A DNA stretch of 64,000 nucleotides. It comes from Tetradesmus obliquus. Its lineage: Eukaryota > Chlorophyta > Chlorophyceae > Sphaeropleales > Scenedesmaceae. The notes under the pieces were generated by a model. That model ran no database searches. It was not told the origin of the DNA and was given only the letters and a program-made list of their open reading frames with translations. Shown here piece by piece: positions 11,923 to 23,281 of this stretch (positions are counted from its first letter, which is position 1; each line of letters begins with the position of its first letter). The stretch lies in contig CP126192.1 of NCBI GenBank assembly GCA_030272155.1, forward strand, positions 4,684,501 through 4,748,500, given 5' to 3'. The position numbers and the translations under genes are program-made.

Positions 11923-14900
11923 CACACCAAATGAGAGGCACCACACCCCCACGCGCAGCATGCAGCCCGCAGCACGCGGCACACATTACAGAGCATGTGC
12001 ATGCAATGGGCAGTCCTTACAGAAAGAGTAGCTCAGCAGGCAGTGCACTGGATATGTCAGGAAGTTGTACACATGCATACGTGTCCATCAGCTGCAAGGA
12101 TCTGCCTGTGCTGCTATCAGGCACATTGGCATCATATGCTGCGGCGCATCTGCATTGTCTTTGTACGGCGTGGCGGCTTGACCACAGCCAGCATCGGGTG
12201 CAGAACAAGTAGCTGTAATGATTACTGCCGATTCATACCAAACTGATCATCAGTCAACAGCAGGTACAATAGTACATACTGTACATGTCATTGCCAGGTG
12301 TAGAACGCTGGCGTAATGCAGCAGCTTGACGGGCTGTGCTGTTCTGTAATGTTTACTAGGGCAAATGATTTGCAGAGAGCCGTACTCACGAAGAGGCGTG
12401 CATGCTCCGCTGATGACGTTCCAGCCGCGCGGCTGGCAGCGCGCCTGGATTGGGCCACGGAAGTCAAAGCCTGGCTTGCAGGCTGTTGCATTGCACAGGC
12501 CACCCACTGGCGTGGTGCTGCAGTCCCAGATGGCAGGCCGCATGCCGCGGGGGTTGCCTGTGCAGTCTGCAGGCAGCACAGCACAGATAAAGCTTTTCAA
12601 TGCAGTGTGCATATCAGATCTTGGCTGTCAGTGCACATGCTTGAAGCTGAAGCATACGCATGGCCCCTCTTGCATGTTAGGCAAAGCTGCAGCTGATGAA
12701 ACGCCTCCAAGACACGTCATCCACCCTGCAGGCTTGCTACCGGTGCAGCATTGAATGTGTGCACTTGCAGGACGCCACGAGTGCCTCACCAGGCCAGCAG
12801 CGGCCGCCTGCTTCGCTCCACTTCCACTGGCCAGCAATGCACTGTGCATACAGCTGTGCTGCCGAGGCAGTAAAGCCGGGCAGGCAGCCTGAGGCCAGGC
12901 AGCTGCCCCTGTGGGGGGTGGTGGCAGAGCACTCCCAGTTGACATTGGGCAGCAGCGAGGGGCCAGGGTCACCAGCGCAGTCTATGCAGCAAAAATACAT
13001 GCAGCAACAGCAGCAGCAGGAGGAACAAAGACAGAAGCATGGGCTTCCTTGTGCTGCAGCCGATAGGGCTATGGGGTGTGCCCTCGCGGGTGCCGATGCC
13101 TGTACAACAAGCTGATCACTGTGGCCCCAAAAGTCAATGACTTTTGCTGGCAGCAAAGCATACTGATAGCCTGTGACAGCTTGTGATGTGTGCATGTGAC
13201 TACAACCCAGCAGAGGGAGTGTGGGCTTTTCTCTGACAACAAGGCATAACGTTTGCATCACATGATTGCACCAAGTGAACAAGAGAAGAGGGTGCAGAGC
13301 TGTGTGCTGCTGCTGCTGCTGCTGCTGGTGGTGGTGGTGGTAGTGCCACAGCGCGCTGCTGCATGTGGTGCAGCCGCACCTTTGTTGTCCAGCTGTCTGT
13401 GCGCATCACTGGTGCAGGCATGCAACATGAGCCTGCAGCACCCACCTAAGTTAACTGCATCACGCGAACCTACGTCAGACACACCTGCAGTGTATGAGCA
13501 GCATCATCAGCAGCAGCAGGGGAGACACAATTTGCATGTTAAGAACGTAGATGATTAACATGTAGCAGTAGCGCTGCTGCACTGCATGCTGCGCAGACAC
13601 CGCGACGCATACAACGTATTCCGTAGCACAAGCAGCCTCGCCGTCGCTTACGATGATGTGATGCAACAGCTGGCTGCAGCGTGGCGCGCAACAAGGTGCC
13701 GCACCAATGCATGACAGCTGTCATACGACAGCTGCACTGCCATTGGGCCGGTCAGCTCACCAAGTGAGATCACCAGCAGCTGCTCCCAGCCAGGCAACTG
13801 CAGCCCCGTCAGCTGCTTCAGCAGTGCAGTCTGCAGCGCATCCTCTGCCAGGCCGGCTGCTGATGTGGCCAGAACATTGAACATGTAGCTGGCTGTTGCC
13901 TCGGTGGTATTGGCAGGCGCAGAACGGGCACGGGCAGGCTGCACGTGTGTGCATGAAAGACATCATCAGCATGCGAGCACAAGAATCAGGTGCCACAAGC
14001 ACCATGCAGCCGCCATGCCGCGTGCAGAGCACTGCTGTAGGTGCATCTGTTGCGGACTCGCTGGCATGATCTGGCACTGCATGTCTGGCAGAATCAGCCA
14101 GCAGCCTGCAGGTACAAGGCTGCCGCTGCATAAGGCAGCACACGCTGGCTGTGCAGGGGTTTCAGTGTACTGCAGTGATGCACTGCTTGCTTTCCTATAC
14201 AGGCACCACACCCCAAACATGATCTGGCACACCGCGCCCACACCGCTCACCCTGATGCGCGTGGAGCAGCTGCCTGCTGTGACGCTTGACAGCACGCCAC
14301 TGCCGCTGCCTGCAAGGCCTGACACAACGCCCTCAACTACTGGCAGCAGCGCGCTCGCCAGACTTGCGTTGCAGGTGCCCAGCAGTGTCGCATTGACCTG
14401 CATGCTGACAATGCCTTGACCGTCTGCTGTCTTGCAGTCAGCGAATGTCGAACCACTCTTGCTACTGCTGCTGCCCAACTGACAGGGCACACACCCGACA
14501 GCGGCAGCCGTAGCTGGCCCACGTGCGCTGTAGCTGCCAGGATCACACGCTGTACAGGCTGGTCCCTCATAGCCTGCTGCGCATGCATCACACACTGTGG
14601 ACCCCCGCTGCAGAGTGGAGAAGCCTGGCTGGCAGCGTGTGCATTGCAGGTCTCCCTGCTGCGCTGTCCAGCTGCGTGGGCAGGGTGTGCAGGCTGCTGT
14701 GTTGTTTGCACTGGGCACCCATCCCGCTGTCTTGCAGCACACACACTCCCTTGAGCCAGCAGGGGTGCCTGGGGTATCCTTGCACACCTGCGGCAGTTGC
14801 AGCAGATGCAGCACCACAGGTGCACCTCAGTATTCCATGCAGAGGCACAACATGCATTGCGTTGTTGTGCATACGCCCTTCCACATGTTGCTCGTGCAGT

Positions 14901-15190
14901 CTGATTTCGCACTTGAATCGGCAGCAAACGCAGTAGAGGGCCGGTTGTGCTGCTGAGCACAGCTGGCGCACCTGGCAGCTGCTGTGGCATGCTGCAGTTG
15001 TCTCCCCAGGCACTGCAGTGCACGCCGCAGCCTGCTTGGTTGATGCTGGTGCTGCTGCGAGGTGCCTTTCAAGAGCATAAGCAGTGCTGGCTGCAGCTGA
15101 ACCCTGAAGGACTGCACTGCCACGGCATGTCAGCGTAAGCGATGCCAGCAGCAGCACTGCGCTGATGTTCTGCCAGCTGGCTGGCTTCAT
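3845..15190 (-). CDS. Large secreted protein: Cys-rich, sushi, cadherin-like and beta-propeller-like modules
   Basis: Probably a cell-wall or extracellular-matrix protein. The start ATG at 15190 opens a signal peptide (MKPASWQNIS, then a hydrophobic run). Exons, in transcript order: 15190-14972; 14787-14251, Cys-rich GCC2/ephrin-receptor-like; 13938-13652; seven sushi-like exons 12981-12790, 12566-12390, 11882-11688, 11130-10954, 10757-10581, 10205-10014, 9727-9563; two cadherin-like exons 9258-8956 and 8538-8251 (key motifs ADADGDTVTLLSV, FTVSDGRGG, FSYTVSNSRGG); then propeller-like exons 7796-7672, 7169-7085, 6799-6646, 6491-6340, 5865-5459, 5185-5070, 4791-4621, 4196-3845, with SBBP-type strands such as VITGGYLYVLAVTTG and NQFTGDIFLVVTN. 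Phases agree at nearly every join. Two spots are unresolved: the join from 13652 to 12981 is off by one base, so a small exon is probably missed, and an exon near 6900-7000 lacks firm borders. About 1,490 residues are placed. No C-terminal membrane segment is seen. The modules are plain; the propeller family name is inference. Confidence 0.8.
9563..12981 (-). other. Cluster of seven sushi-like exons, all phase 1-1
   Basis: Each exon encodes one module of 55-65 residues with the pattern C-P-x-P...W-x-C...C-x-G-x-C...G...C...G-x-W/F...G-x-C, like complement-control (sushi) modules but with an unusual Cys spacing (GSC, GTC, GSCxxGY). Exon lengths are 192, 177, 195, 177, 177, 192 and 165 bases, all multiples of three. 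Each starts with two bases and ends with one base of a split codon, so any can be duplicated, lost or skipped without breaking the frame. Confidence 0.8.
10430..11165 (-). repeat. Tandem duplication of one sushi exon with its introns
   Basis: Two units of about 370 bases lie head-to-tail, the left near 10430-10797 and the right near 10805-11165. Exons 10581-10757 and 10954-11130 are the same length and differ at only a handful of residues. Flanking intron DNA also matches (for example the agtgtgggctg...gtgtgcagagg stretches near 10535-10560 and 10910-10937), so intron and exon were copied together recently. Confidence 0.8.
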
Positions 15191-17549
15191 GATCCAATGT
15201 TGCAGGTTGAAACGCTGCAGGACTTGCTCCTCTGGATTTGCTTGCAGGAGCTGGCGTCAAACACCACGGTCAACTTGAACTGGGAAGTCCGCTCAGCAAC
15301 CTGCAAGCACCAGCGTTTGTGTGATCTGGTATGTGCACCACCTGCAGGAGCAGCAGTACAGAGAACACGAAGCAACACAGGTGTCGTGGGCAGTTGGTAT
15401 ACTAGGGCATTGTTAAGGTGCATGGTCGGTGCAGCAGCAGCTGCAGCCCATCATCAGGCTTGCGCAAGCTATCCTCCTGTGTCACAGGTGCCAGCAGCAG
15501 CTACTGCTCTACTATAGTTGGTGGGCCTGCCTTCACCCCAGATCGTACACGCTGACACATGCGCATGGGGCGTATACAGAAGAGCAAACCTTTTTGGGTA
15601 TTTTAGAGCGCCTGTTTCCCAACAACAACGTTTGGAGGATGTCACCGCACGCCACGTGGATACCCTCAGCACAACCCTCACCAGACGCCGTGATTATGAT
15701 AGTAACAGGCGATTTAAGTGCTCGTACTGCAAGACAACAGACAGTATGACGTCTCTGGCAAGCACCCGTGTTGAGCCTGTGCCCTTTGGCCAACGACACG
15801 GCACTGTGGACACTGCGGAGAGCCGTAAACTAAATCTTCGGCCAATTATCAGTCACCTTGCGGCCAAAAGTTGGTACTGGTACGCATACAGGCCGCAATA
15901 TAAAGAAGTGACAATGTACGATCGCTAGTAGCTAGTAGAGTGGGTGCTTGCGCACTCGCAAGCAACATTGATGCGGTATCAAAACTTAATTATATGCAGG
16001 TGGGCTTAGGATGTGTGTGGCCTCCTGATGGATGCTGCAAGGGCAGTGTAACTAGTTACTGACAGTCAGTGGGGGTCTCTTGAGTCAAGAGTCTTGACAG
16101 GCCCACTTCATGTCTGCCTCATGCTGACATACATCCACCATGCAATCATTGGCTTATTCACATATGTTGCACCGAGCACTTGCAAGAGCGGTTTGCATGG
16201 CTTCCACATCATGTGTGAGTTGCTGTGTCTGGAGGCATCCTGAAGCTGCAGCTCCGCTCATGTTCCCCCTGAAAAACTAAATGTAAGATGGTATGAATAG
16301 ATGTTTTTGCAGTGAGAGGGGGGCTAATGGCTTCCTTGCATTGTTCCACAAGCCAGGGCAAGTACCATCCACAACATGGTCCTGTGGAATGTCTGCAAGC
16401 GGGATAATGAAATAGTGCTCCCTCCCCTTCCCCCTTCGCCTGTTCATTCAGCCGCTCCTGTGGGGCGCGGGGCCGATGGCGACGTTGCTATGGCTTAAAT
16501 GGTAACATGATGATGATGATGATGGTCCTGTGGATGCTGGATGGGGTGCTTGTGGATGAGTTGAGGACATTCTGTGGATGCTTTTTGCCATAGTGCGAGT
16601 GCAGAAGTTCTGGCAGCTGACAGTGCTGAAGTTCCTGTCTGATGTGGACGCAAGTGCTAGCAGACTGACACACAATACTGGTTTCAAAGCAAAAATTTCA
16701 AGCCAGCCCTGGCATGTGCAATGCAGGCATGGTCTGGCAAGGCCCTTGCGCGGCACAGTGTAAGTAGACCCTTTGCTGTTGTACAGCTGCAATTGCCAAT
16801 GATAACAAACACCAGCCCCCTAAGCTGGCTTATATTGAGATTAGTCGACGCTAAACATTATGACAGCAGCAGTTGCTGTGCAGGCTGTTTGCAAGCAAAG
16901 CACTAGCATTGCGGTGGTGACCACCAAGCAGTGCCCTGCTTGCAGCAAGCGTCGACGGGCGCCGATATTGCGGTAATGAGGATCAGAGTGTTCAGGTCAC
17001 GAAAACATATTGCCAGCAAGGCGCAGTGCACCAGGAAATTAGTGAACAGTACAATTGACAGAACGACAGTCATGTGCTGCAGATCGGCAGCAACACGACG
17101 TCGTCACAGCAACTAAATGTCAATCAATGCTAAGCGAGGCACATTTGAACCATTCGTACCCAGACGGCATTGAGGCGGCCAGGCCGCATCGTTGAAATTT
17201 TTGTTTTTGAACAGTGTCGTGTCGAAAGTGTTTAGGCACCGCATCGGTGCTACCGCACGGTGGGACGCATGAATGGTGAATGTTTGATGTTTCTTTGAAT
17301 GCAAATTGCACATCCAACTGCGGATGACAGGCACTGTGCTGCAGCAGCAACTTGCAGTCTTGTGGTGCTTTAGCAGCAGACTTGCGTGCAGCAGCCCTGT
17401 TCCAGCTGCACCATGCACTGAATTCAGTGCTGCTCAAACTATGGTGAAGCTCTCCTGATGCTAGACCTGGTGTGCTGCAGCACGTTGGCTGCTGTGGAGC
17501 TGCTTTAAAGCATGCAAGGTACTGCAGTAGACTGGCCAGCAGCAACACC
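15191..17549. other. Non-coding region with dispersed repeat copy 2
   Basis: The left end is the upstream region of the large minus-strand gene and the right end that of the RPA-interacting protein gene, so promoters for both divergent genes should lie here. No open frame resembles a protein family. The second copy of the dispersed repeat is at 16770-16901. Confidence 0.6.
16770..16901 (+). repeat. Dispersed repeat, copy 2
   Basis: Aligns without gaps to 1437-1568 (see copy 1). Similarity fades on both sides: the right flank here is actagcattgcgg, against gtactgctgagg for copy 1. That suggests a defined element edge near the shared gcaagcaaagc. Confidence 0.75.
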
Positions 17550-19858
17550 ATGCAGCAGCGCAGGCGTGGCATCAAGGACAATGATGTGGGCTCACGTGAG
17601 AAGGTCAGTGAGTACAACGTGTCGTGCAGCAGGTGATTGCACGCCAAAGGCAGGTCAGCTGGTGCCATTCATCTGTGACTGCTGTTGCTTGTTGCTGCTG
17701 CATGTTGTAGCGGTTGCCTGATGCTGTTGCCGGCCGTTTCTGTTGTTTTTGACAAACTGAATGCGTGATGTGCCCGGATTCTACACGGTTGCACGGTCGC
17801 TTCGCTTACACAACCGTCTGGGCTGTGTGTTGTCCTGTCTGCCGGCGCAGCTGCGCAAGGACTGTCAAGACATTGGCAGGGAGCGCAGGAGGAGCTTGCT
17901 GCAGCAGCACAGGTCCAGCATGTCTCCAGGGGAGCTGCAGGTGCAGTGCAGGCACAGCTGGCCAGGCGGCGTTGCTGCCATATGCTGGGCAAAGTGAGTG
18001 TCCTTTGAAGCATCTGCATACAGCACCTGCCCCTGCTGACGTGTTGGTGGCCTTTGAATTGCAGGCTAAGCTGCATCAGTGCTCCATGGCGGCCATCCGT
18101 GCAGAGCTGGTGCAAGCAGACAGCACAGGTGAGCTGCAGCATTGGTGATGCAATACTTCCTTTGCAGAACCAGCGCTGAACAGAGCCTAAGAGCTGGGCT
18201 TTGCACCATCAGCTTCAACCGCGTATTGTTGGATGTTGGGTTTGGGCAAGTCATTGCTGCAGAGCACCACACTCTTACTGGAGCTGCTGCCGTAGTAGTC
18301 ATGGTACTGTTAGCTGTCATCGCTAAGCCTTTAATCCATCGCCAGAGCATGCCGAGCCAAACAAGCCACGAAGCACCTCCCTGCTCTACTGCCTGCTTTC
18401 CTGCAAGCAGGCGCGCTACTGCCTGAGGCAGACATCGACGCACTGCTGGCAGACATAGAGCAGCAAGTGCTGCAGGTAGGGTGCACCCAGCTTTGGCTGC
18501 CAAACAGCGCCTTGCAGGCAGCAGCAACCTCCGTGATAGCAGAGCCAGCCGTGACTGTAGCACCTGCAGCTGCTGTTGGGAAATACATAAGCAAACCAGC
18601 ACCAACTGTTGCCAAAGGAAGTGCAGAATTCCGAACTGGAATCATGTGGCTCCTCACAGCTTGTGTTGTTGCTGGAGATCTAACAATACTGTTTGCCCAG
18701 AATTCTGTTACCCATCCAATCAATGCATCACTCAACAAGTGGCTTGCACACTGCTCGAAAGCGGTGTTTGTGCTCAGGTTCCACATGCGGCTGCTTGCTG
18801 GCAGCAGCAATCTCCTTGGTAGCAGAGTCAACATGCTGCGGCAGCTCCTGCAGATGCCACTTGCGGTTCAGGCCGCCATGCAACGCCCTACAATGGCAAA
18901 GGCTTGTGCCGACTGACTTGTGGTTCACCCTTGATTTGCAGGAGATCCAGCAGGAGTTGGCAGCGCTGGAGCGCAGCGAGCAGCAGGACCAGCAGCGTGC
19001 TGTGGCCATGGCTGAGGAGCACATGAGCTTCCTGCAGAGCGCGGGTGAGAGCACAGCAGCAGCAATAGCAGCAGCAGCAGCATGAACAGGAAATGGGCTT
19101 GTTGATAAGCACCAGCACAACACAGCAGGTGAAGGAGACAGCTCTGGTGCCGCCGTCCACGGCAGTCTTGCAGGTCATCATGCACAGTTCCTGCGGTTAT
19201 GCAGCATGTTGGTTGCTGCAGCAGTGTCCAGGTGACTCTGCAGCAGAGCATGTGTTGTTTATGCAGTGTTGGGGCCGCCCTCAAGGCAGTACTGCTTGGC
19301 TGGTTGCAGGCGAGGAGGCGGTGCTGTGCCCTGTGTGCAAGTCTGCGCACCTCGCGCTACGTCACGGGCGGCTGGTGTGCCCTGCTGAGGGCTGGCAGCT
19401 CAACCTGGCGGCAGAGAGCCTCAGCCTGCCTGACCTCAGGGCCAGGCTGGCAGCAGCATACGAGGTGGGTGCCTGCGCATGCAGCTGCAGGAAGCATAGG
19501 ACACGGGCTGGGCATGGGAATGCACATGCTGCAAAGGGTACAGTGCAGCAGCCATGGCGCAAGTCTGCAGTGTGGCCTTTGTGATGTCTGCAACCTATGA
19601 CGCAGGCGCAGCGGGCAGCAGCACACACCTCTGTGGTGTGTCAGCCGCTGCTGCCTTGCTTCACTCACATGCAGCTACAGCAGCACGCAAGGATGCTGCT
19701 CTGCCTGGTCCAACTTGGCGTGTGCTGCCTCTGCCCTGCAGGAGCATGCGGTCAGCGGCTGTTCAGGTCAGCTGCAGTTCCACGTGGAGGACCTCTTCGG
19801 CAGCAGCAACCTTACCTGCTGCTGCAACACCTGCCAGGCGCTGACAGTGGTGCTGTGA
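17550..19858 (+). CDS. RPA-interacting protein (RPAIN/RIP family)
   Basis: In animals this family binds replication protein A and helps carry it into the nucleus. Exons: 17550-17603, 17851-17940, 18065-18128, 18411-18475, 18942-19044, 19310-19464, 19742-19858; all joins keep phase and give about 215 residues, close to the usual family length. Family landmarks in order: a basic N-terminal helix (REKLRKDCQDIGRERRRSLL); an acidic middle (LLPEADIDALLADIEQQVL); EIQQELAALERSEQQ; and a C-terminal zinc-binding part with CPVC (exon at 19310), a following VCP that keeps only one Cys, then EHAVSGC and CNTC near the end, stopping at TVVL-TGA. The weakest call is the donor at 17941; a stronger-looking donor about 55 bases downstream breaks the phase. 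Confidence 0.85.
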
Positions 19859-21387
19859 CACTGGCGCAGAGGGTCAGTCAGTCCCATACACCCTGCACAC
19901 AGCCAGCTCATTCATCGCTTCAGCTGCAGCTACTCCAGCGAGATCAGCTGGAGCCGCATCCCTGCTGCCTGGCGCCTTCCTGTTCAGCAGTCTGCTGCAG
20001 GATTGAACGCGCTGAGCTCAGCGGTATGCTGCTGGCGAGGGCAGCTGCGCACGTGCTAGGGGCATCTAGCATTGCAGCTGATACTCCAGCAGCCCCGCAC
20101 CGGTTGGCTGCCACAGAGCTGGGCCTTCCGCTTCCTGCAACCAAGGCAGGTGGTGTCACTGCCGACAGCAAGCTCATCACCATCCGCACCATGCATACGG
20201 TTCTGTCTGCACCTGTGGCAGGTGCTTCTTGTCATGGCTCACGTTGTGCTTGTGAGTACTCTGTGGCTCTTGACGTCACAGCTTTGCCTGAGGTAGGGGC
20301 TGAACACCTGTTGGATGCTGAGACGTATGCGATGGTTCTTGAACTCCCAGAGCAGCAAACGTGCAGGCAGGGTGGGCAGGCGCGCTGTAGTGCTTATTAC
20401 ACTTCATGCTATGCTGGAGGCGGTGGCATGCATGTGAGCACTGCAACAAGCAGTTCTGCTCCAGTTGTATGCTCCATTTGTATGCGCGGCGTGCCCTTAC
20501 AAAGGCCAATGCACAGGGACCCATGTCGGTGCCCCAGCATGCGCATCCCTGGGTTCTTTGCCCATTGCTTGGTATTTTGAGTTGCAGTAAGACATTGCAT
20601 TGAAGGATCATGCAGCATGCTTGGTGGCATGTTGGTGCTGTATCCCATCAGCCTGCTGGTTGCATGGCCTGGTGGCATGTTGGTGCTGTATCCCATCAGC
20701 CTGCTGGTTGCATGCCGGCGGTACCCTGTTGCATGGTGGAACTCCGTGTGTTCCGCGGGTGCCATGCCAGGGCTGCAACCCCCTACTGTATCAGCAGCAG
20801 CATCGTGCACCTGCTGGTGTTGACAGCAACATGATGCACGACCCCTGCATTTATGAACATGGCTTCTTGCCAGACGCAGCTTTCACGATTTGTATGTTAT
20901 TTCAGCTGCTGCAGCCTTGCCGCCTTTGAGCATCGGGCAGTTGCATTGGCTGCTATCTACATGTTTTGTTTTAATATCGGGTTGGGGTGGTTGGTCTGAG
21001 GGGCTGTATAGCTAGGGGGGGGGGGGTAACAGCCAATTTGACTTCAACTCCGTTGACGCCGCTGTTAGCCTGAGGTCAGCGATCACTGGTATCTGTAACA
21101 AACAAACGCGGACGGTGTGCACTTCCCAGCCGCCAATTGCACGCCGTGTGCACTTCCCAGCCGCCATTTGCACGCCGTTGCAAGTGGCAGCCATGCCGCT
21201 ACAGCGCAAGCTGCCAGACTAGGTGTAACAGTCATCAAGGTGAAGGGTTACACAGCAGCTTCCAGACGCACTGCTGGAGCTGTAGCAGAACAGCAGTTCG
21301 CTGTCAGATCGCTACTGCTGCCATGCAAGCAGCGCCACCTCATGGCGACGCTGTCGTCATGGCACCCCGCTCGCCGTGCCAGGCTCC
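19859..21387. other. Intergenic region between convergent genes
   Basis: This holds the 3' UTRs of the RPA-interacting protein gene (plus) and the uS10 gene (minus). A long open frame spans 19597-20580 but overlaps the real final exon in another frame and has no recognisable domain. A 48-bp tandem repeat lies at 20623-20714. A run of ten G is at 21015-21025. Confidence 0.6.
20623..20714 (+). repeat. 48-bp tandem duplication
   Basis: The unit beginning ggtggcatgttggtgctg at 20623 is repeated from 20671 with almost no change and breaks off near 20714. Confidence 0.85.
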
Positions 21388-22156
21388 TTACACATCAGCG
21401 ATGGTCACCTCAACCTCAACTCCGGGCTCGATGCTGCAGGGCAGAAAGGACAGCAACAGCAGCAGCAGCAGCAGCACGTTGTGTGAGAGGCAGTGCATGG
21501 CATGCACATGACTCACAGGTACAGACTGAGCACGGGCTACAAGGTTGACCATTTGCACTGGCAAAATGCACCTGTGTCTGCACACTGCAATGTGACACAA
21601 CATGGCAAGCGCTGCTGGTGCATGCTGCAAAGACAGCTACTGGTGGCTGCAACGATGCTTCCGCTCTTGCTGATGCCAAATTTGCCACCTGCCAGCACAT
21701 GATTGCAGACCGCTACTCGCCATCCTGCTGCCTGTGCTACTGATCACAGCAGCTGCCCCTGCTGCCGCTGTGCTCCGGCTTCTGCTGCTGCGAGTGCGGC
21801 TGCTGGTGCTGTGTAGAAGGGCATGTTGCTGTGCGCGCTGCAGGCAGCTGCTGGTGCGCCTCACCTGATGGAGGTGATCTGCTTCACCACATCAGCAGGG
21901 GAGTGCAGGTCGATGAGGCGCTTGTGGATCCTGAGCACAGCAAGGCAGCAGGGCACGGCAGCCACACGATTAGGTGTCATGTTCGCCAAGAAAGTAGCAT
22001 GTAGCGTGCATGCGTGCATACACAAAGCAGCCCAACAGCAAACGCATGACACGATGTGACGTATCCCATTTCTCTGCAAGCTCATCTCTGCAACCCCTGC
22101 TTATCTCTGCAAGCTCTGCTATTCTTGAGATTCGTGACTGCTCAGAGACCTTCATG

Positions 22157-22203
<47 letters not shown>

Positions 22204-22785
22204 AAGGACATGCAGGAGTCACCACCAGCAACGGAACATGTCGGCTGCAACATTGTCTGCATGTCAGTCATAAACCTCTGTCCTGCCAGCTTCTGCTGCT
22301 CGCCCTTTTGCAGCTGAGCCTCACCTCATCTCGAAGCGGTCCCATGTGTTGGTACCCTCACCGCAAGGTGACTTGCGGGTGGTGATGCGCAGGGTCTTGG
22401 TGGGCAGGCGCACTGGGCCCTTCACCTTGAGCTGCTTGTCCTTGGCTCCCTTCACCAGGTCAGCAGACACTGCAGCAGACACAGGGCCAGGCCAGGCAAA
22501 TCACGCATGCTTATCCCAGCCGTGATACAACACGCTGTGATACAAACATACATGAAGTGCGTGACTCATGACTCTTGCTATGCAAACATTAGCATAAAGG
22601 GCATGGGCAGAGCGCTGCTGCTGCCGAAACAACACTTTGCCGTCAGAGGCGTAAGTGCTGCTGCTGGCTTGTTGCTCACCCTTCTCCAGGGCCTTGACGT
22701 TCTTGGAGGTCAGGGTGATCCTGATGCGGTGGACCTGAGCCACCTCCTCCTCAAGGCCAGGCTTAGAAACAGGCTTGGTTGCCAT
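21388..22785 (-). CDS. RPS20: 40S ribosomal protein S20 (uS10)
   Basis: Small-subunit cytosolic ribosomal protein of the uS10 family. Exons in transcript order: 22785-22680, 22469-22325, 21930-21865, 21433-21388; all phases agree and give 120 residues, the normal length. Near-invariant stretches are readable: [64 protein letters not shown] and the end [13 protein letters not shown]. The ATG directly follows an acceptor (gccgcag|ATG), so a 5' UTR intron and a separate leader exon upstream are likely. The gene is head-to-head with the PDZ protein gene. A 15-unit CTG tract sits in the second coding intron. Confidence 0.97.
22159..22203 (+). repeat. (CTG)15 microsatellite in uS10 intron
   Basis: A pure 45-base tract inside the intron between exons 22325-22469 and 21865-21930. 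On the transcribed strand it reads CAG, unlike the other intronic tracts here, and it is not next to a splice site. Confidence 0.95.
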
Positions 22786-23281
22786 CTGCGGCAGCAGCAT
22801 GAACAGCAGCAGGGACAACAGCACACCTCCAGCATCAGCAGCCAGGCTTCCGGACAGGAAGCCAGCATACAAGATCAACTACATCAATCACGATGGTTGA
22901 ACCACAGCTTTCCAGCACTCCATGCAGCAGACGGTGGCTGGCAGCTCACTCACTTTGTCCCCGAGTCAGTCACTCCGAGCGAAGTCTGTCACTGAGGGAC
23001 GTTTACGAGTAGACGCAGAGAGGAAGGTGCAACAGCTGAGGCGGGGCAAATCAGCGTGCTCTCGCCGCCCAAACAATCGAACCCTGTCCAGCCCTAGAAC
23101 CTGGCACCAACAGACTGGCCGCCCTTGGGGACTCGTGGAACATTTGATCAATACTTTAAGGTGTATACATGGCGTCTAGCAGTCTGCAGGGGGCTTTAGT
23201 GGAAGAGCGCGCCAGTGGTGATAAGCAAACTCAACGCCACCTGTCTGTAGATCGTGTGTTCTGACTCCGTGCTAAAGCATT
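22786..23281. promoter_or_regulatory. Shared upstream region of uS10 and PDZ protein genes
   Basis: About 500 bases separate the two divergent start codons. They should hold the uS10 leader exon and 5' intron plus both promoters. No TATA-like or other element could be assigned with confidence. Confidence 0.45.

Noticed and set aside
17120-17668. 182-codon minus-strand frame
   Set aside because: Antisense to the first exon of the RPA-interacting protein; no recognisable motif.
17941-17998. Strong donor GGCAAA|gtgagt after exon 2 of the RPA-interacting protein
   Set aside because: Using it breaks the phase with the next exon, whereas CTGCAG|gtgcag keeps it.
19597-20580. 327-codon plus-strand open frame
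   Set aside because: Overlaps the true last exon of the RPA-interacting protein in another frame; Cys/His/Gln-rich, no domain.
20406-20603. CEHCNKQFCSSC stretch resembling a zinc finger
   Set aside because: Only one Cys cluster in a short chance frame within the presumed 3' UTR; no second ligand set.
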